In this document: piece by piece, positions 16,561 through 25,453 of the stretch
Position numbering within the stretch: the stretch's first letter is position 1
How the letters are laid out: each line of letters opens with the position of its first letter
From: an uncultured Bacteroides sp.
GTDB taxonomy: Bacteria > Bacteroidota > Bacteroidia > Bacteroidales > Bacteroidaceae
Assembly: GCF_900547205.1 (NCBI RefSeq)
Contig: NZ_URFY01000030.1
Coordinates: forward strand, 1 to 56,499
Direction: 5' to 3'
Length of the DNA: 56,499 nt
Notes under the pieces: generated by a model
What the model saw: only the letters and a program-made list of their open reading frames with translations
The model's database searches: none
Told to the model about the DNA's origin: nothing
Position numbers and translations under genes: made by a program

Positions 16561-16874
16561 AGTTTTAGTGTCTACATACCAATGTCTTGTTTATATTTCG
16601 TACTTTAAGCCTTTCATGTTTTCTATTTCATCCTGAAAGGCGGATGTGCGGGATAGGGCAAAAGGGAACGGTAATCAACGACAATGCGTGCATTTGACGT
16701 GAATATAGCAGTTATCCACTCCGAATGTTCCTTATTAGAACAAATAAGTCGATTAATGACAAACGCATATCTCCCCACAATCGAAAAAATACTATCTTCG
16801 TGCATTGTGGGGCGGATAAACGTTTCTATTCGCATTACGAATTGCAAAATGTCAGAACTGACAAATTGATATTC

Positions 16875-17801
16875 TCATTCTATCGGATTGGCATAAGGAG
16901 CATTCATGTTCTCTGTGTACAGACTGTCGATAATGCCGTCGGACAATCCGATGGTAGGTACAATGATTCCGGTAGCTTTACTGTGCGTCGCTATTTCCAG
17001 AAATATCTCTGCCGCAGGCACAATAACATCCGCTCTGTCCGGTTTCAGTTTATATTGCTTGATGCGTTGTTCCACAGGGAGTGCCTGCAACGTTTCGTAT
17101 ACTTTCCGCAGCGACTCGACAGGTAAGAGAGAAGTCTTTTTATCTTTCTTCTCCGCCAGACGGAAGAGTTTATTGATATTTCCTCCCGAACCGATAATGC
17201 TGATAGGAGCATACTCGGTGGCAAGCCCTAATAATTCCGTGCGCAAAGCCTCCTTCTCTTCCTCCTTCACCATGCCGCTAAGCATACGGACGGTACCTAT
17301 ATTAAAGGAACGCGAATTTTTCAACTCTCCATCGCTGATAAGATTAATCTCCGTGCTGCCACCGCCGACATCCACATACAAGTAATTCTGCCCCGAAGCA
17401 AAAAGCTGTTCGATGTGGTTGTCGTAGACGATATGCGCTTCTTCTTGTCCGCCGATAATCTCAACGCGGATACCCGTCTTGCGGGCTATTTGCTGGGCTA
17501 TGTCTTTCCCGTTACGAGCATCGCGCATGGCGGAAGTGGCGCAGGCACGATAGTCCACCACGTCATATATCTTCATCAACTGTTTGTAGGCTTTCATCAG
17601 CCGGATTAGTTTCTTTTCCTTTTCAGCCGAAATAACTCCCATCGTGAAGGCATCTTCTCCTAGTCGTAAGGGGACGCGGATGAGTTGCACCTTACTCATT
17701 ATCTCGGGTGCATTCTCTTCGTTCACACACTTTATCAGTAATCTCACCGCATTCGAGCCGATATCAATGGCTGCATAGTTCACTTTCTTCATACTTATCA
17801 T
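16875..17801 (-). CDS. ppx: Exopolyphosphatase (Ppx/GppA family)
   Basis: A 308-aa protein with the actin-like ATPase fold of Ppx/GppA enzymes. It shows AAIDIGSNAVRLLI, ACATSAMRDARNG, IIGGQEEAHIVYD, LYVDVGGGSTEINLI and IIGSGGNINKL. It removes phosphate from polyphosphate, or from pppGpp in GppA-type enzymes. It is only the N-terminal catalytic module, lacking the extra C-terminal domain of the long E. coli Ppx, as is common in this phylum. The start overlaps the ppk1 stop by 4 nt, so the synthesising and degrading enzymes are made from one transcript. Confidence 0.92.
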   Translation of the reverse strand: MISMKKVNYAAIDIGSNAVRLLIKCVNEENAPEIMSKVQLIRVPLRLGEDAFTMGVISAEKEKKLIRLMKAYKQLMKIYDVVDYRACATSAMRDARNGKDIAQQIARKTGIRVEIIGGQEEAHIVYDNHIEQLFASGQNYLYVDVGGGSTEINLISDGELKNSRSFNIGTVRMLSGMVKEEEKEALRTELLGLATEYAPISIIGSGGNINKLFRLAEKKDKKTSLLPVESLRKVYETLQALPVEQRIKQYKLKPDRADVIVPAAEIFLEIATHSKATGIIVPTIGLSDGIIDSLYTENMNAPYANPIE

Positions 17802-19858
17802 ACTGCTGCTCTTTTATATTCGTTGTATAATTCTTCTTGCGAGCGGAAGGGCAAACCTTCCTGCGGACGGTTTTCTCCCGTGCCATCTACCATTCGCCCT
17901 TTTGATGTATCGCGGAATCCGTGGCACACTACTTGTTTTAAATCCGCCTGTATATCCTTGTCGTATACCGGAGCCAGCACTTCGATACGATTGTCAAGAT
18001 TGCGTGGCATCCAATCTGCTGAGCCGATATAGTATCGTTCTTCGCCACAATTGGCAAAGATGAATATGCGTGAGTGTTCGAGATAGCGGTCGATAATGCC
18101 ATTGATGCGGATGTTTTCGCTGACGCCCGGAACATCCGTCACGAGAGAGCAGTTGCCGCGTACTACCAAATCTATTCTTACTCCGGAAGCCGAGGCTTCG
18201 TATAGTTTCTCTACAAGCGCATGGTCGGTGATGTGGTTTACTTTCGCAAGGATGTAGGCTTCCTTCCCCTGTTCTTTGTTCTTTATTTCTTTGTTGATAA
18301 GAGCAATCAAGTGTTTCCGCATATCGTTGGGAGAAACGAGCAATTCCTTGAAATTGATAGGAGTGTAGGGCTTCTCGATAAAGTCGAACACGGCATTCAC
18401 TTCACGAACAATAGGGCGATGGGCGGTCATAATTGTGTAATCGGTGTACATTCGTGCATTCCCTTCGTGGAAGTTGCCCGTGCTGATGCAGGCAAGGTCC
18501 CCGTGGCGTGTACCTATGTGCACCAGTTTAGAGTGTATCTTCAATCCCTCCACTCCAAAGATAACGTGAATCCCGGCATCTTGCATCTTCTTGCTCCAAT
18601 TGATATTCGATGCTTCATCAAAACGTGCTAGCAGCTCGATGACTACTGTTACTTTCTTCCCGTTCTTGGCAGCGCAAATCAGTGCTTTTATCACTTTCGA
18701 TTCTTTAGCCAACCGGTAGAGGGTCATCTTGATGCTCTTCACTTCTTTGCTGATGGCGGCCTCGCGGAGTACGCGTATAAAGGTATCGAAACTATGATAA
18801 GGATAATGCAGCGAGCGGTCTTTCCGGCGGATAATTGCCAACAGGCTTTCTGTTCCATTCAGTTCCGGTTTGAGAATAGGCTCCCAGGCAGGATACCGCA
18901 AATCATAGCGACCGCAAACGGGAAACTTCATCAAGTCCTTGAAGTTGTGGTATCGTCCTCCGGCTACCCGTGTATCGTTCTTGTCAACATTCAGCCGGTC
19001 TACCAGTTTCTTCAGCAGGTCTTTGGGCATCTGTTCGTCATACACAAAGCGTATCGGTTCTCCTTTCTTGCGGCTTTTCACTCCTTTGGAAATCTTTTGC
19101 AATACGCCCGTCCTTAGGTCGCTGTCTATTTCCATCTCCGCGTCTTTGGTAAACTTATAGGTGTACGCCTCATAATCGGTATATTTCATCCCCACAAAGA
19201 TCATCGGTAGGCAGTAGCGGATTACATCGTCAAGAAACATCAGGTATGTTTTACCCTCCGAGTCGGGCAACTGGATAAATCTGCCGAACTCTTCGGTAGG
19301 CAGTTCAATTACGGCATAATCCTTAACTCTTACTTTACCCGTTTCGTCTTTGTGAAGCAAACGGATGGCGAGGTAAATGTTTTCGTCTGTCTGGTCGTCC
19401 AGCGGGCGCGGGCAGTTTAGAAAGACGGGGTTGGTAGACCCGCTGAGCTTATTGCGGTAGAAGGAGTCGATGAATGCTTTCTGCTCGTCGTTCATTTCCG
19501 TGTCCTTGATGACGAAGATGTTTTCTTTCTTCAACTCTTCCATAATAGAAGCGAAGGTTTCTTCAAACTCATCGTAATAGCGGTTGTGCAGTTCACCGAT
19601 TTGTTTGAGCGTATGGGCGGCGAGGTCCTGTTCTGTTTTCATGTTTTTGTCGGCATACTCAACGATTCGGTTCAGTGTAGCTATGCGGACGCGGAAGAAT
19701 TCATCCAAGTTGTTAGAGTAAATGCCGAGAAACGTCAGTCGTTCCAATAAAGGAACTTCCAGTCGGGAGGCTTCGAGCAGGATACGGTGATTGAAATACA
19801 TCCAACTGATGTCGCGCTCCACATAAGGGGCTTTATTATTTGCCAGGCCTGATTTCAT
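17798..19858 (-). CDS. ppk1: Polyphosphate kinase 1
   Basis: A 686-aa enzyme that makes polyphosphate from ATP. The four-domain order is visible: the N-terminal ERDISWMYFNHRIL helical domain, a head domain, and two phospholipase D-like catalytic domains. The autophosphorylated His is H442 in GLKIHSKLVHIG, followed by STGNFHEGNARMYTDYT; later landmarks are RGNCSLVTDVPGVSENI and GSADWMPRNLDNRIE. It overlaps ppx by 4 nt. A -7 box (TACTTTTG, 19886-19893) lies 28 bp before the start codon. Confidence 0.96.
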   Translation of the reverse strand: MKSGLANNKAPYVERDISWMYFNHRILLEASRLEVPLLERLTFLGIYSNNLDEFFRVRIATLNRIVEYADKNMKTEQDLAAHTLKQIGELHNRYYDEFEETFASIMEELKKENIFVIKDTEMNDEQKAFIDSFYRNKLSGSTNPVFLNCPRPLDDQTDENIYLAIRLLHKDETGKVRVKDYAVIELPTEEFGRFIQLPDSEGKTYLMFLDDVIRYCLPMIFVGMKYTDYEAYTYKFTKDAEMEIDSDLRTGVLQKISKGVKSRKKGEPIRFVYDEQMPKDLLKKLVDRLNVDKNDTRVAGGRYHNFKDLMKFPVCGRYDLRYPAWEPILKPELNGTESLLAIIRRKDRSLHYPYHSFDTFIRVLREAAISKEVKSIKMTLYRLAKESKVIKALICAAKNGKKVTVVIELLARFDEASNINWSKKMQDAGIHVIFGVEGLKIHSKLVHIGTRHGDLACISTGNFHEGNARMYTDYTIMTAHRPIVREVNAVFDFIEKPYTPINFKELLVSPNDMRKHLIALINKEIKNKEQGKEAYILAKVNHITDHALVEKLYEASASGVRIDLVVRGNCSLVTDVPGVSENIRINGIIDRYLEHSRIFIFANCGEERYYIGSADWMPRNLDNRIEVLAPVYDKDIQADLKQVVCHGFRDTSKGRMVDGTGENRPQEGLPFRSQEELYNEYKRAAV

Positions 19859-19885
19859 GATGATGAATCTGTTTTAAATTATCTG

Positions 19886-19893
19886 CAAAAGTA
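19886..19893 (-). promoter_or_regulatory. -7 element of the ppk1-ppx promoter
   Basis: TACTTTTG on the minus strand fits TAnnTTTG at a suitable distance from the ppk1 ATG. The -33 TTTG is not evident. Confidence 0.45.
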
Positions 19894-20029
19894 TATAAGT
19901 AAGGTGTGATAGTGATAACGAATTTGTTACGAACCTATTACAATGTTACTTTGTTATTTTTATATATCAGTAGAAACACTTATATTCGCAAAAGTATTGA
20001 AACGGACTTGGTTAAAAATTATAGAATTT

Positions 20030-20608
20030 ATGAAAACAATGAATTATTCTCTTATTCGTATCCTCTTTGCACTCGTGATAGGTTTGGTACTGGTGATTTG
20101 GCCCGATGCGGCTGCCAGTTATATCGTAATAACGGTCGGGGTGGCTTTCTTGATCCCCGGTGTCATTAGTCTCTTTGGCTTCTTCGTGCATAAGAAATCG
20201 GCAGATGGAGTACCTCCTCGTTTTCCCATCGAAGGGGTTGGTAGTTTGCTGTTCGGTCTTTGGCTGATTATAATGCCTGAGTTCTTTGCAGATGTGCTCA
20301 TGTTCCTGTTGGGCTTTATCCTGATAATGGGAGGGGTGCAGCAGATTGCTTCTCTGGCTGCGGCACGCCGTTGGATGCCGGTGCCGGGAGCATTTTATGT
20401 GATTCCTTCGCTGATTCTTATTGCGGGCATCATCGCTTTGTTTAATCCGACGGGAGCACGCAATACTGCATTCACCATTATCGGTATCAGTAGTTTGATT
20501 TATTCTCTTTCCGAATTGATTAATTGGTTCAAGTTTATGCGTCGCCGTCCGAAGGCTCCGGTTTCGCATCTGGAGGACGATGTGGAGGATGCGAAGATAA
20601 TAGAATAA
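20030..20608 (+). CDS. DUF308/HdeD-like membrane protein
   Basis: A 192-aa protein with about six membrane helices in repeated pairs (LIRILFALVIGLVLVIWP, the segment after AASYIVITVGV, and similar stretches). The pattern of WPDAAAS and FNPTGARNTAFTIIGIS-like repeats matches the DUF308 repeat of the HdeD family. HdeD is linked to acid resistance in E. coli, but in Bacteroides the role is unknown. The ATG at 20030 is preferred over 19943 because the additional 29 residues look unlike the rest and the shorter form starts just before the first helix. A hairpin at 20690-20718 may end its transcript. Confidence 0.8.
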   Translation: MKTMNYSLIRILFALVIGLVLVIWPDAAASYIVITVGVAFLIPGVISLFGFFVHKKSADGVPPRFPIEGVGSLLFGLWLIIMPEFFADVLMFLLGFILIMGGVQQIASLAAARRWMPVPGAFYVIPSLILIAGIIALFNPTGARNTAFTIIGISSLIYSLSELINWFKFMRRRPKAPVSHLEDDVEDAKIIE

Positions 20609-20689
20609 AAAGAGAAGAGGACTGCCTCACGGCACCCCTCTCCTGCAAACTTAAAACAACCAACAAAAGAAATAGATAATCTCTATTTC

Positions 20690-20718
20690 ATGCCGGATAG
20701 AGTTTCTCCATCCGGCAT
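20690..20718 (+). terminator. Intrinsic terminator between DUF308 gene and glnN
   Basis: ATGCCGGAT and ATCCGGCAT pair perfectly over 9 bp around an 11-nt loop. TTTCTTTAC follows on the plus strand. It lies between two convergent genes and may also stop the leftward glnN transcript, although the T-run is weaker on that side. Confidence 0.65.
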
Positions 20719-20726
20719 TTTCTTTA

Positions 20727-22916
20727 CTATCTTACAAATAATAGTTCTCTGTATTTGGGAAGCGTCCACATCTGGTTGTCAACAATCAGTTCTAGCTTGT
20801 CGATGTGGTAACGTATCTCTTCCAGTGCCGGAACGATGGTGTCATGGTAGGCAATGGCTTTCTCACGTTCACTTTCTATCTTATTGGCAACCTTGCGGGC
20901 TTCGACCATCGCATCAACGTGCTCTTTGATGTAAGCTGTGCGGTCAGCAATCTCTTCGATAAGTTCGAGGTTCTTGGCAGATAGTTTGGCTGCTTTGTCT
21001 GTCGGGAACAGAGACTGCATCTTATACACGTTGTTAATCAGATCCGTTTGATATTGAGTGGCAACCGGAATAATGTGATTCATTGCCAAGTCACCCAATA
21101 CACGGGCTTCAATCTGAATCTTCTTCGTATAGGTTTCCCATTTCACTTCGTTGCGGGCTTCCAGTTCCTTTTGAGTCATCACTCCGGTAGTCTCGAACAT
21201 GGCGATAGTTTCCGGTTTCAGATAGTTGTCGAAGATAACGGGAACACTTGTCTCGCAATCCAGACCGCGGCAGGCAGCTTCTTCTTTCCATTCGTCACTG
21301 TAACCGTTGCCGTCGAAGTGGATGGCCTTGCACTCTTTGATGTATCTGCGGATGATTTCGAGGATAGCAGAGATTTTCGGTTCTCCCTTTTCCATCAAGG
21401 CATCCACGTCTTTCTTGAACTTAGCCAATTGCTCAGCTACGGCAGCGTTCAGTGCAATCATGGCAGAAGCACAGTTGGCTTCGGAACCTACGGCACGGAA
21501 CTCAAAACGGTTTCCGGTGAAAGCGAAAGGAGAGGTGCGGTTACGGTCGGTATTGTCAATCAGCAATTCGGGAATTTGCGGGATATCCAGCTTCATGCCC
21601 TGTTTGCCGCTGAGGCTGATAAGGTCGTCCTTCGTACTGTTCTCAATATGAGCTAACACCTGTGACAACTGTTTGCCAAGGAAAGAAGATATAATTGCAG
21701 GAGGTGCTTCGTTCGCACCCAGACGATGAGCGTTGGTGGCACTGGAGATGGATGCTTTCAGCAGGCCGTTGTGGCGATAAACTGCCATCAGCGTATTTAC
21801 TACGAACGTAACGAAACGCAAGTTGTCTTCCGGAGTCTTTCCCGGTCCCATCAATAGAATGCCTGTATCGGTACCCAACGACCAGTTGTTGTGCTTACCC
21901 GAACCATTGACGCCCTTGAAAGGCTTTTCGTGAAGCAATACGCGGAAACCGTGACGGCGGCTTACTTTACGCATCAGCGACATAATGAGCAAGTTGTGGT
22001 CATTGGCAAGGTTGCACTCTTCGAAGATAGGAGCCAGCTCAAACTGGTTGGGAGCCACCTCATTGTGGCGGGTCTTTACAGGAATGCCCAGTTTCAGAGC
22101 TTCAATCTCAAGGTCTTTCATGAAGGCAGCCACGCGGGTAGGGATAGCACCGAAGTAGTGGTCTTCGAGCTGTTGGTTCTTGGCACTATCATGTCCCATC
22201 AGGGTGCGACCCGTCATCAGCAAGTCCGGGCGTGCGGCATACAAGCCTTCATCTACCAGAAAGTATTCTTGTTCCCAGCCCAAATAAGCAACTACCTTCT
22301 TCACTTCCGGGTTGAAGTAACGGCAAACGTCTACGGCAGCTTTATCTACGGAACGGAGTGCTTTCAGCAACGGAGCTTTATAGTCAAGGGCTTCGCCGGT
22401 ATATGCTATAAATACGGTAGGGATGCAAAGCGTATCGTCTATGATAAATGCAGGTGATGATGGGTCCCAGGCACTGTAGCCACGAGCCTCGAATGTGTTG
22501 CGGATACCGCCATTCGGGAAAGAAGAAGCATCCGGCTCTTGCTGAACGAGCAACTTTCCGCTGAATACTTCCATCATGCCACCCTTGCCATCGTGCTCTA
22601 CGAAGGCATCGTGCTTCTCTGCCGTGCCTTCGGTGAGCGGTGCAAACCAGTGCGTGTAGTGAGTGGCTCCCATTTCCGTAGCCCATTTCTTCATTCCGGC
22701 AGCCACTTCGTCGGCAATGCTGCGGTTTATCGGGGCACCATTGTCGATAGCGTCAATCAGTGTATTGTATACCTTGCTGGGAAGGTATTTGAACATCTTC
22801 TCTTTGTTGAACACATACTTGCCGAAATATTCCGAAGGACGTTCGGCAGGTGTTGCTACTTCTACTGCTTTCTTCTTGAAAGCCGTCTCTACTACTCTGA
22901 ATCTTAATTTTGACAT
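20727..22916 (-). CDS. glnN: Type III glutamine synthetase
   Basis: A 729-aa enzyme that makes glutamine from glutamate, ammonium and ATP. The size and motifs are those of the GSIII class first known from Bacteroides: WFAPLTEGTAEKHDAF, GWEQEYFLVD, NEVAPNQFELAPIFEE, HEKPFKGVNGSGKHNNWS and NRTSPFAFTGNRFEFRA. The open frame extends upstream to 23012, but the ATG at 22916 (MSKLRFRVVETAF) gives the standard 729 residues, and the extension overlaps the amt stop codon. It follows amt by 40 bp and is last in the glnK-amt-glnN order, a typical nitrogen-limitation unit. Confidence 0.95.
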   Translation of the reverse strand: MSKLRFRVVETAFKKKAVEVATPAERPSEYFGKYVFNKEKMFKYLPSKVYNTLIDAIDNGAPINRSIADEVAAGMKKWATEMGATHYTHWFAPLTEGTAEKHDAFVEHDGKGGMMEVFSGKLLVQQEPDASSFPNGGIRNTFEARGYSAWDPSSPAFIIDDTLCIPTVFIAYTGEALDYKAPLLKALRSVDKAAVDVCRYFNPEVKKVVAYLGWEQEYFLVDEGLYAARPDLLMTGRTLMGHDSAKNQQLEDHYFGAIPTRVAAFMKDLEIEALKLGIPVKTRHNEVAPNQFELAPIFEECNLANDHNLLIMSLMRKVSRRHGFRVLLHEKPFKGVNGSGKHNNWSLGTDTGILLMGPGKTPEDNLRFVTFVVNTLMAVYRHNGLLKASISSATNAHRLGANEAPPAIISSFLGKQLSQVLAHIENSTKDDLISLSGKQGMKLDIPQIPELLIDNTDRNRTSPFAFTGNRFEFRAVGSEANCASAMIALNAAVAEQLAKFKKDVDALMEKGEPKISAILEIIRRYIKECKAIHFDGNGYSDEWKEEAACRGLDCETSVPVIFDNYLKPETIAMFETTGVMTQKELEARNEVKWETYTKKIQIEARVLGDLAMNHIIPVATQYQTDLINNVYKMQSLFPTDKAAKLSAKNLELIEEIADRTAYIKEHVDAMVEARKVANKIESEREKAIAYHDTIVPALEEIRYHIDKLELIVDNQMWTLPKYRELLFVR

Positions 22917-22956
22917 AATACCTGATTTGATTTGTTGATTTATATGTTTTAGTAAA

Positions 22957-24396
22957 TTAGTTGTAAGCCGATTCTCCGTGCTCGTAGATATCCAGTCCTT
23001 CTTCTTCCACACGTGCCAGAACGCGGAGACCGTGAATCTTATCGAGTGCTTTGAAGATGATGAATCCCATACCTGCCGCCCAGCATCCTACGATGAGTGC
23101 TCCGAAAAGTTGAGCTCCAAGGAAGCCTGCACCGTATCCGTAGAACAGACCTTCGCTGGTAGAGAACAAACCTGTGAGAATGGTTCCGAGGAAACCGCAT
23201 ACACCGTGTACGGAGGATGCCCCCACAGGGTCGTCTATTTTCAGTACTCTGTCGATGAAGTCAACGGAGAAGATCATCACGACTCCGCAGATGACGCCAA
23301 TCAGTACCGCTCCCGCAGGGGATACAGCGTCGCATCCTGCCGTGATTCCTACCAGACCTGCCAAGATACCGTTCAGCGTCAGTGACAAAGAAGGCTTTCC
23401 GTATTTCATCCAACTTATCAGCAGTGCAAAGAAACCACCGGCACAAGCGGCCAAATTAGTAGTCAGGAATACGTGTGAGATGGCAATCGCATCTGCTTCG
23501 GTGCTCGCGGCCAACTGGGAGCCGGGGTTGAATCCGAACCATCCGAACCAAAGGATGAATACACCCAGTGCGGCAATAGTCAGGTTATGTCCTGGGATGG
23601 CTTTTGACTTACCGTCTTTGCTGTACTTACCGATACGCGGGCCAAGGATAGCAGCGCCTACCAATGCAATCCATCCGCCTACAGAATGGACAACGGTGGA
23701 ACCGGCAAAGTCGTGGAAAGTATGTCCGAACAAATCCATCATGAAAGACCCCGCTTCACCGTTCATCAGCCAACCGCCGCCCCAAGTCCAGTGACCGGAA
23801 ACCGGATAAATCAGTACGCTGATGAAGATGGTGTAGGCCAGATACATGGAGAATTGGGTACGTTCCGCCATTGCTCCCGATACGATGGTGGCGGCAGTGG
23901 CGCAGAATACTGTTTGGAAAACAAGGAATCCTTCGTTGGGCAGACCGTTGTCTATGAAAGAAAGGTCGAAGAAGTGTGGCATTCCGATGAATCCGCCTAC
24001 ACCGAACATCAGCCCGAAACCGATGAACCAGTAGAGTAGGGAGCCGAACATGAAGTCGACGAAGTTTTTCATCAGAATGTTGGCGGTATTTTTCACTCTG
24101 GTGAAACCTGCTTCAACGAGCGCGAATCCCGGCTGCATGAAGAATACAAGCATTGCTGCTATCAGCATCCAAACGGTGTTCAGTCCCAAGGCTAATTCTC
24201 CAATCGTGTCCGGTACCGCGGATGCCGCTTCGGCAGGGATGGCTGTAACTTCGGTAATTGTCTCTATGACTGCTGCAATAGTATCGTCTGCAACTGTATC
24301 TTGCGCCAATGTATCAGTGGCAAAGCAGCAAAGCATAAACATAGTAGTGGCTATCCACAGCTTTACGAAGCTGTGACTCTTATATTTTGTATCCAT
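22957..24396 (-). CDS. amt: Ammonium transporter (Amt family) with signal peptide
   Basis: A 479-aa protein starting MDTKYKSHSFVKLW. It begins with a cleavable signal peptide ending near TDTLAQ, then about 11 membrane helices. Amt landmarks are LNTVWMLIAAMLVFFMQPGFALVEAGF, DFMFGSLLYW, the HWTWGGGWL and DFAGSTVVHSVGG segments, and the pore His within VHGVCGF. The open frame extends to 24594, but that extension lies inside glnK and reads as out-of-frame sequence, so 24396 is chosen. It lies 25 bp after glnK, whose product presumably gates it. Confidence 0.93.
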   Translation of the reverse strand: MDTKYKSHSFVKLWIATTMFMLCCFATDTLAQDTVADDTIAAVIETITEVTAIPAEAASAVPDTIGELALGLNTVWMLIAAMLVFFMQPGFALVEAGFTRVKNTANILMKNFVDFMFGSLLYWFIGFGLMFGVGGFIGMPHFFDLSFIDNGLPNEGFLVFQTVFCATAATIVSGAMAERTQFSMYLAYTIFISVLIYPVSGHWTWGGGWLMNGEAGSFMMDLFGHTFHDFAGSTVVHSVGGWIALVGAAILGPRIGKYSKDGKSKAIPGHNLTIAALGVFILWFGWFGFNPGSQLAASTEADAIAISHVFLTTNLAACAGGFFALLISWMKYGKPSLSLTLNGILAGLVGITAGCDAVSPAGAVLIGVICGVVMIFSVDFIDRVLKIDDPVGASSVHGVCGFLGTILTGLFSTSEGLFYGYGAGFLGAQLFGALIVGCWAAGMGFIIFKALDKIHGLRVLARVEEEGLDIYEHGESAYN

Positions 24397-24421
24397 AATA
24401 ATTATCTTATTTAATATTCGG

Positions 24422-24778
24422 TTAGCGTTCTTGTTCGGCGTTGTAGAGGGCGATGTCGCCTCTTTCGGCAGTGCGGATGCGTATGGCGTCTTCGATGGGA
24501 ATGACAAAGATACGTCCGTCTCCGATTTCTCCGGTCTGTGCCGCTTGGATAATGGCTTGAACCGTTTTCTCGGTATTCTTGTCGCGTACGACAATAGAGA
24601 TTAGGATTCGTTCGATGGAGCTGGTGTCATATACCACGCCACGATAGATACGTCCTTGCCTTGCTTTTCCAATCCCTCTTACGTCGTAATAAGAGAACCA
24701 TTCAATATCCGCTTCGAGCAGAGTGTCTTTCACATCCTCGAACTTGGTTTTACGGATAATAGCTTCAATCTTTTTCAT
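24422..24778 (-). CDS. glnK: P-II family nitrogen regulator
   Basis: A 118-aa P-II protein: MKKIEAIIRKTKFEDVKDTL at the start, TGEIGDGRIFV (the B-loop/ATP site), and IRTAERGDIA (the C-loop). The T-loop reads GKARQGRIYRGVVYD. Tyr45 and Tyr50 align with the Tyr46 and Tyr51 of enteric P-II, but the loop is one residue shorter and the GRQKG segment with the 2-oxoglutarate-linked Gln39 is not conserved. Adjacency to amt makes it GlnK-like: it likely blocks the channel when nitrogen is ample. It would have been preceded in the operon by the decayed porin-like gene. Confidence 0.92.
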   Translation of the reverse strand: MKKIEAIIRKTKFEDVKDTLLEADIEWFSYYDVRGIGKARQGRIYRGVVYDTSSIERILISIVVRDKNTEKTVQAIIQAAQTGEIGDGRIFVIPIEDAIRIRTAERGDIALYNAEQER

Positions 24779-24843
24779 ATACCTTAATTTATTAGTGTTA
24801 CTTGTAAAAGTGAACTCTTTTTGAATATTATAAATTCTCTCTC

Positions 24844-25449
24844 TTAAAAACTTAATCCGAATGTGAAGTAAACTCCTTCCGTACGTGGATTCACAGATAC
24901 CTTGGCAAATGCCGGAAGGGAAAAGGAATCTGTAATTTTGATCTCCTTAGAAGCTCCAAGGCTTACTTCTGTTACGCTAAATCCACTCGTGTAACTGTTG
25001 TAGAAGGTTGTTTCCCACGGAACCATACCAAAATCTACTGCCCAGTCGAGTCCTCCCAGTTTGAACGGTGCGGTGAGTGTCAGATAAGAAGAATAGGCTC
25101 TTTTTCCGTTTTCCTTCACACCATCATTTCCTGCAAAGTTTGTGTACTAGTTGACAACCAGCGGTCCGAAGTCATAGCCAATTTGTGCTTCAAACACATG
25201 AGCTGTAGAATAAACTCTGTAATGGAAATACTTTGCTGGGTCAAGAGCATCACCGATTTTGGAATTTACTCCTTTATTAAACCAATAATCCGTTACTGAA
25301 ACACTAAAACCACCTACTGAATAACCGAGGATTAAATCGAGTTCTTACGTATCCGTCGATTTGAATCCTACCGATCCCCATGCTCCGAGTGAGAATCCTT
25401 TGTAAGAGATCCCAAGTGAAGGCTGAACGATTCTATTATCCATGTTCCA
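24844..25449 (-). pseudogene. Decayed outer-membrane (TorF-like) beta-barrel gene upstream of glnK
   Basis: One minus-strand frame reads through as a barrel-like protein with only two interruptions. A TAA lies at 25345-25347 (in STDT*ELDLILGYSVGG) and a TAG at 25147-25149 (in GPLVVN*YTNFAGNDG, where Trp is likely, TGG to TAG). The reading after the last stop (91 aa) ends with YFTFGLSF, a terminal aromatic as in outer-membrane barrels. The segment begins near MDNRIVQPSLGISYKGFSLG, directly against the dapL stop codon, with no signal peptide, so the 5' part is also missing. A barrel gene preceding glnK-amt would plausibly encode an outer-membrane channel serving nitrogen uptake. The frame itself is clear; the family name is an inference. 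Confidence 0.85.
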
Positions 25450-25453
25450 TTAG

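Larger units (their letters stand above)
16139..16874. other. 736-bp gap without a convincing gene
   Basis: Short ORFs exist on both strands (for example 16623-16847 minus) but they overlap one another and show no recognisable motif. The notable content is two blocks of 22-nt tandem repeats at 16417-16478 and 16501-16560. The histidine kinase promoter must lie in the right-hand half adjoining 16138. Confidence 0.5.

Noticed and set aside
16623..16847. 74-aa minus-strand frame in the gap before ppx, and overlapping plus-strand frames
   Set aside because: The frames overlap one another on both strands, have no promoter or terminator context and show no family motif. They could be spurious or a decayed fragment.
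22917..23012. 32-residue N-terminal extension of glnN
   Set aside because: It overlaps the end of amt and precedes the standard 729-aa start of GSIII.
24397..24594. 66-residue N-terminal extension of amt
   Set aside because: It lies within glnK in another frame. The ATG at 24396 begins a proper signal peptide.
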